Part shown: positions 6,708 through 11,880 of the stretch, in pieces
How the letters are laid out: each line of letters starts with the position of its first letter
How positions within the stretch are numbered: position 1 is the stretch's first letter
Origin: JBHJHK01 sp050330975
Lineage (GTDB): Bacteria; Pseudomonadota; Gammaproteobacteria; Competibacterales; Competibacteraceae
Direction: 5' to 3'
Length of the DNA: 11,880 bases
NCBI GenBank assembly: GCA_050330975.1
Contig: JBHJHK010000478.1
Span: 1 to 11,880 of the forward strand
The notes under the pieces: model-generated
Seen by the model: only the letters and a program-made list of their open reading frames with translations
Databases searched by the model: none
What the model was told of the DNA's origin: nothing
Position numbers and translations under genes: made by a program

Positions 6708-7499
6708 TTAATGGCGTCCCACCAATAGTTTATCCAATCCATAGAGCCACTCTAGCAAAAGCAGTGGCACGATGGTGATCAGGATGAGCAAGGTGGAGAT
6801 GGAGGCAATGAGGGGGTCGATGGTCTCGGTGATGTGGGCGTACATCCGCACTGGCAACGTCATGGTACTGGGGGAGGCGACAAACACCGTCATGGTGAGT
6901 TCGTCGAAGCTGGTGATAAAGGCCAACAGCCAGCCCCCCACCACCCCGGGAACGATCAAGGGCAAGGTGATGCGGCCAAAGGCGGTGAGGGCCGAGGCCC
7001 CCAAGGACACCGCCGCCCGTTCGGCGTCCCGTTCCAAGCCGGTGACGGCGGCCAGCACTAGGCGCAGGGTGTAAGGGAATACGATGATCACATGGCTGAA
7101 CATCAAGCCCACAAAGGTACCCCCCATCCCCAGGGAAGTAAAAAACTGCAGAAACGAGACCCCCAAGACGATGTGGGGCACCGTCAACGGCGAGAGGAAA
7201 AAAGCGTTGATGGCGCCGCGGCCCGGAAAACGGTAGCGGGCTAGCCCCAAGGCGGCGGGAACGGCCAACAGCGCTGCCACGGTCGCCGCAGCCAGGGCCA
7301 AATAGAGGCTGGTCTCGGCGGCGGTGATAAAAGCCGGGTTGTCGAGGATGGCCCAAAACCAGCGCAACGAGGGGCGCTCGGGGAGGGAGATGTAGCCCTT
7401 GTCGGTGAAGGAGACCAAACACACCATCACCAAAGGCGCCAGGATAAAAGCCACAAATAGGGCGTGGAAGGCTAGGGCGAGGGGACCGTTGCGGGACAT
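6708..7499 (-). CDS. ABC transporter permease, PotC / polyamine-opine type
   Basis: A 263-residue inner-membrane permease of normal PotC length with about six hydrophobic segments (roughly 8-30, 60-86, 98-118, 128-148, 178-200, 232-254). The cytoplasmic loop that docks the ATPase is clear: RAAVSLGASALTAFGRITLP (161-180), the EAA-x3-G motif of binding-protein-dependent permeases. Relatives import polyamines, opines or similar amines, which suits the oxidase genes that follow 46 bases later. The ATG has AGGA about ten bases upstream. Oddly, the usual partners (ATPase, binding protein, first permease) are absent upstream, where the next gene belongs to a different module, and absent downstream too. 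It may be a remnant of a broken operon or rely on subunits encoded elsewhere. Confidence 0.88.
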   Translation of the reverse strand: MSRNGPLALAFHALFVAFILAPLVMVCLVSFTDKGYISLPERPSLRWFWAILDNPAFITAAETSLYLALAAATVAALLAVPAALGLARYRFPGRGAINAFFLSPLTVPHIVLGVSFLQFFTSLGMGGTFVGLMFSHVIIVFPYTLRLVLAAVTGLERDAERAAVSLGASALTAFGRITLPLIVPGVVGGWLLAFITSFDELTMTVFVASPSTMTLPVRMYAHITETIDPLIASISTLLILITIVPLLLLEWLYGLDKLLVGRH

Positions 7500-7580
7500 G
7501 GGGTGACTTCCTGGGGGCTCTGGGAAGGGTTTAATCCCAAGAGTGTAGAACGTTTGGTCGTGCACTGGGGCCATAGTAAT

Positions 7581-7623
7581 GTGAGCAATGGAGCCCCGCT
7601 GTCCCCCGGGGTTCATTACTCAC
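7581..7623 (-). other. 43-base imperfect hairpin in the isomerase-permease gap
   Basis: Arms at 7581-7590 and 7614-7623 form ten pairs and arms at 7594-7598 and 7607-7611 (CCCCG/CGGGG) form five more, joined by a small 3x2 internal loop and closed by an eight-base apical loop. The single non-complementary position is a C/A mismatch in plus-strand RNA but a G-U wobble in minus-strand RNA, the direction of the flanking genes. No U-run follows, so it is not a standard intrinsic terminator; it could protect a 3' end or mark a processed or factor-dependent end. It occupies part of the 190-base gap 7500-7689. Confidence 0.55.
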
Positions 7624-7625
7624 AC

Positions 7626-7638
7626 TGGTACACTACCA
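7626..7638. promoter_or_regulatory. 13-base palindrome, possible operator
   Basis: TGGTA-CAC-TACCA is a perfect inverted repeat with a three-base centre, located two bases from the 43-base hairpin and upstream of the ABC permease and oxidase genes. TGGT/ACCA half-sites are typical of GntR (FadR/FCD) family repressors, so it may control the permease-oxidase operon. No regulator gene is in the window and no convincing -35/-10 pair was found beside it. Confidence 0.35.
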
Positions 7639-7689
7639 AAGGTTTACAAGAAGGTTTAGATGTGGCTGCTTGCCAGGGCCACCGATCCC

Positions 7690-8481
7690 TCACACCGCGG
7701 TGGCGATTTTTTGCTTTGCCTTCAACAGTGCGCCACCGCCCGGTGCCACGGTTTCGAGGCCCAGGGCGTCGAGGATGCCCCACGTCGTCGCCACGGCGGC
7801 CGAAAGGGTTGGTACACCCGATGCCGCTTCAATGGCTTCCACCGAGGGTAGCGAAGGCATCTGTACACAGGCAGAAGCGACAATGGCATCCACACCGCTC
7901 AGATCGAGCTTGCGCCAGAGGTCGGCAGGTGCCATGGGATCTTGGGCGGCAACTACCAGGTTGTCGGGGATTTCAAGGGCCAGAAAATCCTTGACCTCAA
8001 TTCCCTCGGCTTCGATGTAGTCAACGACCAGCTGGGTCAGGGGCTTCATATAGGGACAGATCAGCGCGACTTTTTTTGCACCAAGGGCATTGAGACCCGC
8101 CACCAAAGCACCGGCCGAACTGACGACGGGGGCGGGGTGGCCGTTGTCGCGAGCGGCGGTGGCGAGTTGCTGTTCAGACACCCGATGGTAGCCCTTGCCG
8201 CGACTCATGATAGCGACTAGGCAAGCATAGGCCTGTACCTCAACAGCGGCATCGGAAAGCTCGACGGCGCAGCGCAGGCTGTCGTCGTCCATTTTTTCTA
8301 GCTCTTCCTTGGTCACCTTCTTCATGCGCATGCGCGAGCTGTGGAAGGTGAATCGATCCGCTGCCAGCCCTTGGCGAGCCCGGAGCAGTTCCGGGATTTC
8401 GGTTTCCATGGTGACATTCGAACTGGGCACAATAAGCCCAACACGGCGCGCATCTTTTTGGGTGATAAAATCGATCGACAT
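7690..8481 (-). CDS. Maleate isomerase-like protein (Asp/Glu racemase superfamily)
   Basis: A 263-residue cytoplasmic enzyme. The N-terminus RRVGLIVPSSNVTMETEIP carries the SSNxTxExE signature of maleate cis-trans isomerases and arylmalonate decarboxylase relatives. Two cysteines, C87 (in YACLVAIMS) and C205 (in ASACVQMPSLP), sit one per half at the spacing of the paired active-site cysteines of maleate isomerases, which convert maleate to fumarate. SRGKGYHR after the first cysteine is also family-typical. The ATG has AGGA about nine bases upstream; the frame extends upstream into the DctM stop region without a better start. It follows dctM by 40 bases, so it is probably the last gene of the TRAP operon, acting on the imported acid. 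A related decarboxylase or racemase cannot be excluded. Confidence 0.85.
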   Translation of the reverse strand: MSIDFITQKDARRVGLIVPSSNVTMETEIPELLRARQGLAADRFTFHSSRMRMKKVTKEELEKMDDDSLRCAVELSDAAVEVQAYACLVAIMSRGKGYHRVSEQQLATAARDNGHPAPVVSSAGALVAGLNALGAKKVALICPYMKPLTQLVVDYIEAEGIEVKDFLALEIPDNLVVAAQDPMAPADLWRKLDLSGVDAIVASACVQMPSLPSVEAIEAASGVPTLSAAVATTWGILDALGLETVAPGGGALLKAKQKIATAV

Positions 8482-8521
8482 AAGTTGGTTTCCTTGTATT
8501 GGTTTGAGCGCTACAGAAATA

Positions 8522-9838
8522 TTAGATCTGTGGCCCCATGACGAAATTGGGCAGCCAGGTAGCGATGCCGGGAAAAATGCTGAGTAGAACAATCGCCACG
8601 ATCATACAGGCTACATAGGGTAGTGAACCTTTCAGGATTGTCTTCAACGGTATATCTGGTGTAATGCCATTGATCACGTAAAGATTTAGGCCAACAGGTG
8701 GAGAAATGAGGCCGATTTCCATGTTGATGGTAAGCACGACGGCAAACCAAATGGGATCAAAGCCTGCATTAGTGATAACCGGAAGTAAGATAGGTGCTGT
8801 CATTAAGATAATCGCAACTGGCGGCAAGAAAAAGCCGGCGAAAATCAGAAACACGTTAATGAGCAGCATCAATAGCCACGGGTTGATGTCAAGGCCAGCA
8901 ATGGAAGCAGCAATCTCTTGGGTGATCAAAAGCGATGACAGCATATAGCTAAATACGCCAGCTGCGCCAATGATGAACATGATCATCACGCTTTCGCGGG
9001 TACTGTCTCGAAGTACGGTCCACAGAGTATGAAAGTCGCGAATCCGATAAATGATGATCGCAGCGATAATGCACAACAGCGCCCCGACAGCTGCTGTTTC
9101 GGAGGGTGTGGCTACCCCACCATAAAGGGTATAGAGCACACCAGCGATGATGGCGAGAAATGGCAGTACACGCGGTAAAATTTCGAATTTTTGGCGCCAA
9201 GTAAATGGCTTGACGACCAAGGCAACTCGCCCGCTACTGCGCCATGTTGCAAAAATCGACCATGCCATGAATAAGCCGACTAGAAGCAATCCAGGCAAGA
9301 CACCTGCCAAAAAGAGCCGTCCAATGGAGGTCTCAGTGGCAATGCCGTAGACAATCATTGTCACCGATGGCGGAATTAGAATACCAAGCGTTCCCCCCGC
9401 AGCTATGGACCCCGTGGCGACCTCGTCGGGAAAGCCGCGTTTGCGCATCTCGGGTATTCCCATTTTGCCAATGGCAGCGGCAGTGGCCGGGGACGAACCT
9501 GACATGGCAGCAAATAGCGCACAGGCACCTAAATTCGAAACCACCAGCCCACCTGGAATCCGTGTCAACCAACGGTCAAAGGCTTCATACAGATCGGCGC
9601 CCGCCCGAGTCGAGGCAATCGCCGCCCCCATGATGATAAACATGGGAATGGACAGCAGAGCAAAACTATCGAGCTTGCCAAACAGAATCTCGGGCATCAG
9701 CTCGAGAGAACGCACCCCATCAAAGAGGAGTAGAAACGCGCACGACACGACCAACAGCCCAGTTGCCACGGAAATGCCAGAAAAAAGCACCAAGGTCGTG
9801 ATGATGGCGACCAACGCACCGAGTAGTAGAGGATCCAT
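8522..9838 (-). CDS. dctM: TRAP transporter large permease, DctM type
   Basis: The 438-residue, highly hydrophobic large membrane subunit of a tripartite ATP-independent periplasmic transporter, which uses an ion gradient to import acids delivered by DctP. Family signatures are present in order: SIPMFIIMGA, SGSSPATAAAIGKMG, AAGGTLGILIPPSVTM, GGVATPSETAAVGA and EIGLISPPVGLNLYV near the C-terminus. Length is normal. The frame could begin at a TTG that overlaps the dctQ stop, but GAGGAAGG lies six bases before an ATG two codons later and only about one base before the TTG, so the ATG is preferred. It is essentially contiguous with dctQ and followed 40 bases later by the isomerase gene. Confidence 0.95.
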   Translation of the reverse strand: MDPLLLGALVAIITTLVLFSGISVATGLLVVSCAFLLLFDGVRSLELMPEILFGKLDSFALLSIPMFIIMGAAIASTRAGADLYEAFDRWLTRIPGGLVVSNLGACALFAAMSGSSPATAAAIGKMGIPEMRKRGFPDEVATGSIAAGGTLGILIPPSVTMIVYGIATETSIGRLFLAGVLPGLLLVGLFMAWSIFATWRSSGRVALVVKPFTWRQKFEILPRVLPFLAIIAGVLYTLYGGVATPSETAAVGALLCIIAAIIIYRIRDFHTLWTVLRDSTRESVMIMFIIGAAGVFSYMLSSLLITQEIAASIAGLDINPWLLMLLINVFLIFAGFFLPPVAIILMTAPILLPVITNAGFDPIWFAVVLTINMEIGLISPPVGLNLYVINGITPDIPLKTILKGSLPYVACMIVAIVLLSIFPGIATWLPNFVMGPQI

Positions 9839-9840
9839 GC

Positions 9841-10425
9841 TCAACCTTCCTCGCTGCTGGAGATGTCAAAGGGGGGTGCAGCACCAGCCAAGACGGCCAG
9901 TAGGTCAGCGACAAGCTGCAGGACATAAAGCCCAAAACCCAGGGGCAAAGCGAGGTAGGGCACCCAGAGCTGAGGCCCCCAAATCGTGCTTGAAGTCCAA
10001 CCGCGCGACCAGGCCAAGTGCCACATTTCAAAGCTGTAATAGGTCATGATCCCCATGACCACGATCGCTAAGCCAATAGTTGTTACGGCTAAGATAAGGC
10101 GCAGGCGTGGGGGTAGTAAACGAGGTAATAGGTCAATATTAACGTGCCCTCGTACCAGCTGCACGTAGGGAAGACCAATCATTGTTGCACCTAGCACTAA
10201 GTAGACGACGCTCTCGGTTTGCCACGTGGTTGAGCTGTTCATGACAGAGCGAACCCAGATCATTTCACAGGTAATAACGATAGCAGCCAGAATCATTAGG
10301 GAGGCGAGAACACCACAAAGGGTCGAGATGCCAAAAATGGTACGGGTCAAGAAATACAAGGGTGACCGAGATGCGAAGACCGGCTGGGGTATGATCGAAT
10401 TAGGGGAGTGGGTAGACTGCGCCAC
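9841..10425 (-). CDS. dctQ: TRAP transporter small permease, DctQ type
   Basis: A 194-residue small membrane subunit with four hydrophobic segments (about 34-54, 72-90, 108-128, 152-175) and the DctQ hallmark RGHVNIDLL after the second helix; the Trp residues near 57, 135 and 139-154 are also typical. It partners DctM in the inner membrane. The start is GTG, supported by GGAG seven bases upstream (AAGAGGAGACTACCA ahead of it); no nearby ATG competes. Its stop lies two bases before the preferred dctM ATG. A 106-base gap with a hairpin separates it from dctP. Confidence 0.93.
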   Translation of the reverse strand: MAQSTHSPNSIIPQPVFASRSPLYFLTRTIFGISTLCGVLASLMILAAIVITCEMIWVRSVMNSSTTWQTESVVYLVLGATMIGLPYVQLVRGHVNIDLLPRLLPPRLRLILAVTTIGLAIVVMGIMTYYSFEMWHLAWSRGWTSSTIWGPQLWVPYLALPLGFGLYVLQLVADLLAVLAGAAPPFDISSSEEG

Positions 10426-10473
10426 TGGTAGTCTCCTCTTCTTGAAAAATGGGTTTTGGAACCATCATTGAAA

Positions 10474-10509
10474 CGCTTGCCAATTGAGGAAGCTGCCAAT
10501 CGACAAGCG
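10474..10509 (-). other. Intercistronic hairpin between dctP and dctQ
   Basis: Six-base arms CGCTTG/CAAGCG (10474-10479 and 10504-10509) enclose a symmetric 3x3 internal loop and four more pairs (ATTG/CAAT, 10483-10486 and 10497-10500) around a ten-base loop. It sits between the binding-protein gene and the permease genes, where a hairpin often protects the abundant upstream message and lowers downstream expression. There is no U-run. Confidence 0.5.
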
Positions 10510-10531
10510 CTGGATGTATCAATAAGAGGTG

Positions 10532-11533
10532 TCACTCGACACTGAGTGCCATGTCGATCAGTTGTTGGCCGTTTTTGACTCGACGCAAAAATTCCTTGTA
10601 AGATGTTTCTTTTGCTAATTCCCGCCAGGCATCAAAATCCTCATCGGACATGTAGTAAATTTCGACGCCATTCTCCTCAAAGACCTCAACGGAGTGAGAA
10701 TCTTGCAACTTCGCTTCAGACAAGTAATAGTCTTCGGCTTTTTTGGCGCCGCGCAACAACGCTTCTTGTTGCTCTTGGTTCAGTTCTTCAAATGTGGTCT
10801 TGTTGATAAGAAGAGGCTGGTACATGAACCAGAGAGCAAGATCAGCTGGCGGCGTGTAGCACTTCACTTGCTCATAGATTCGAAACGAGACAAAGGATGA
10901 CGATGATGTGTTGGCGCCCTGTAATACACCCGTCTGCATGGCGTTGTAGAGCTCGGAAGAAGCCATTGATGTAATCGAAGCGCCAGCACCCGCTAGCATT
11001 GTATCGAATGCACTACCCGCAGCCCGAATCGTGATGCCTTTGACATCATCGGGCTTGCTAATGCATTTTTCCTTGCCCACAAAACCACCAGCCAAATAGC
11101 CGTGTACCAGAACCATGACATCATCTTCGGCCATCAATTGTTCGATTTCTGCCATAAAAGGCGACTGACTCAAACGGGCCGCGTGGTCGTGGTTTTTTAC
11201 CAATCCGGGCATCAGGGTGAGGTTGTATTCGGGGCGTTGACCGCTGGCGTAGGCCAGTGGGAACACGGTCATGTCGAGTTGCCCACGGCTGAGCGGCCTG
11301 TACTGCTCAAGGGGCTTGAACAGAGACTTTGACGGGAAGATTTTAATTTCTAAACCAACATTGGCCGACTTCACTTCTTCAGCAACGATCTCTGCCACCT
11401 TGTGGCGAAGGTCCTGGGTCGACCACTGATGGCTCAAGCGGAGCTCCTTGGCCTGGGCAACGCCAGTGATAACCCCAGCCAAAGTCACTGAAATGGCAAT
11501 GAGGCCCCCCATCAAACGAGATGCATTAGTCAT
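10532..11533 (-). CDS. dctP: TRAP transporter solute-binding protein, DctP type
   Basis: A 333-residue periplasmic binding protein. Residues 1-28 form a classical Sec signal ending AQA before KELRLSHQWS. The DctP fold is visible throughout: HKVAEIVAEEV, EIKIFPSKSLF, and KGITIRAAG with R170, the position where TRAP binding proteins hold the ligand carboxylate, followed by SSELYNAMQTGVLQGANTS, the family's conserved interdomain segment. The C-terminal half is helix-rich. The ATG has a perfect GAGGAGG-type site six bases upstream. It is the first gene of the operon and delivers an organic acid to DctQM; the downstream isomerase makes a C4-dicarboxylate such as maleate plausible, but sequence alone does not fix the ligand. 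This gene is clearly less GC-rich than the oxidase genes. Confidence 0.95.
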   Translation of the reverse strand: MTNASRLMGGLIAISVTLAGVITGVAQAKELRLSHQWSTQDLRHKVAEIVAEEVKSANVGLEIKIFPSKSLFKPLEQYRPLSRGQLDMTVFPLAYASGQRPEYNLTLMPGLVKNHDHAARLSQSPFMAEIEQLMAEDDVMVLVHGYLAGGFVGKEKCISKPDDVKGITIRAAGSAFDTMLAGAGASITSMASSELYNAMQTGVLQGANTSSSSFVSFRIYEQVKCYTPPADLALWFMYQPLLINKTTFEELNQEQQEALLRGAKKAEDYYLSEAKLQDSHSVEVFEENGVEIYYMSDEDFDAWRELAKETSYKEFLRRVKNGQQLIDMALSVE

Positions 11534-11566
11534 AAATAACCTCCTCTGTGATGTCTTACTTTCGTA

Positions 11567-11592
11567 ATATCTAAACTAGGGCTGATATCTAA
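11567..11592. repeat. Direct repeat of ATATCTAA in the dctP leader
   Basis: ATATCTAA occurs at 11567-11574 and 11585-11592, 18 bases apart, 34 to 59 bases ahead of the dctP start. Such spaced direct repeats can be regulator half-sites. The surrounding DNA is AT-rich. Confidence 0.35.
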
Positions 11593-11625
11593 GTCAGGAC
11601 ATTAAGAATGCAAATTCAGCAATCT

Positions 11626-11633
11626 TGTATACA
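11626..11633. promoter_or_regulatory. TGTATACA palindrome upstream of dctP, possible operator
   Basis: A perfect eight-base palindrome within CTTGTATACATG, about 95 bases before dctP. TTGTATACAA-like sites are bound by GntR (FCD) regulators that often govern TRAP and organic-acid genes. A promoter is expected in 11560-11700 on the minus strand, but no -35/-10 pair close enough to consensus to annotate was found. Confidence 0.35.
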
Positions 11634-11664
11634 TGAAACCAGATTCAGGATCCAAAATCAATGC

Positions 11665-11682
11665 AAAAAAATGCATTTTTTT
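11665..11682. repeat. 18-base A/T palindrome upstream of dctP
   Basis: Seven A, TGCA, then seven or more T (A7-TGCA-T9 in full) form a symmetric A-tract element about 130 bases upstream of dctP. It could bend DNA, bind an H-NS-like protein or act as an upstream promoter element. It has no GC stem, so a terminator role is unlikely. Confidence 0.4.
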
Positions 11683-11751
11683 TTCTTGTGTATTCTTTGT
11701 GGCCATGCTAAGGTGTTTGGCCCCGTGGGAACACCCTTGAATCCCTGCCGA

Positions 11752-11764
11752 GGTTGGTCCAACC
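11752..11764. repeat. 13-base inverted repeat in the region ahead of the TRAP operon
   Basis: GGTTGG-T-CCAACC is a perfect inverted repeat with a one-base centre. A looser repeat, CACAACC/GGTTGTG (11766-11772 and 11792-11798), follows directly. The stretch 11534-11880 holds no convincing gene; these repeats and the elements nearer dctP are all that can be seen there. Confidence 0.35.
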
Positions 11765-11880
11765 CCACAACCGTGTTGCCACATGCGTGTTGGTTGTGCG
11801 AAGTGGACTCTGGGAGGTGGTGTGATGGATTGCCCTCCTGGACGCTATCCCCGGTTGGGTCGCCGGGCTGGGGTCACGAT

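Noticed and set aside
6662..6742. Upstream ATG adding 27 residues to the first DAO flavoprotein
   Set aside because: It overlaps the permease gene, lacks a good ribosome site, and related flavoproteins start right at the FAD motif; the ATG at 6661 has GGAG nine bases upstream.
8071..8077. Seven-base A run (coding strand) in the isomerase gene as a programmed frameshift site
   Set aside because: The reading frame is intact through it (Ala-Lys-Lys-Val) and no overlapping downstream frame would be reached.
11712..11735. GGTGTT/AACACC inverted repeat as a terminator of an upstream gene
   Set aside because: Short stem, bulged interior and no U-run on either strand; no gene visible that it would terminate.
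11602..11784. Minus-strand frame of 60 codons upstream of dctP
   Set aside because: It runs through the palindromes and A/T tract of the leader, has no ribosome site and no protein-like composition.
1..11880. tRNA, rRNA, CRISPR, insertion sequence or integrase
   Set aside because: No cloverleaf, rRNA-like stretch, regular repeat-spacer array, transposase motif or terminal repeats were seen on either strand.

Overview
The window reads as chromosomal DNA of a Pseudomonadota-like bacterium. All thirteen supported genes lie on the minus strand, so transcription runs from position 11880 towards 1. The left two thirds is very GC-rich with strong G/C third-position bias. The organism cannot be named from the sequence alone. 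SoxY and SoxZ carrier proteins suggest access to sulfur chemistry, although no other Sox gene is present. There are no tRNA, rRNA, CRISPR or transposase genes.

In transcription order the first block (about 11533 to 7690) is a TRAP-type transporter, dctP-dctQ-dctM, followed by a member of the maleate isomerase / Asp-Glu racemase superfamily. The 350 bases ahead of dctP carry several palindromes and repeats suited to a regulatory region. A simple reading is uptake of a C4-dicarboxylate such as maleate and isomerisation to fumarate. This block is visibly less GC-rich than the next.

The second block (about 7499 to 2685) holds one PotC-like ABC permease without any partner ABC gene, then four tightly packed or overlapping oxidoreductase genes: a DAO-family flavoprotein, a small [2Fe-2S] protein, an FAD/NAD-type oxidoreductase with a C-terminal BFD-like [2Fe-2S] domain, and a second DAO-family flavoprotein. 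This is the layout of opine oxidase / D-hydroxyproline dehydrogenase / HcnABC-type membrane-linked amine dehydrogenases. Substrate unknown.

The third block (about 2631 to 44) follows without a strand change: soxY, soxZ, and two membrane proteins of unknown family, separated by a 390-base stretch containing traces of a frame-disrupted coding sequence. SoxYZ without SoxAX, SoxB or SoxCD, placed right behind an amine-dehydrogenase operon, is the most unusual arrangement here.

The join between the first two blocks (7500 to 7689) is notable. The base composition changes, the orphan permease begins there, and the gap holds a 43-base hairpin that pairs fully only as minus-strand RNA, next to a 13-base palindrome.
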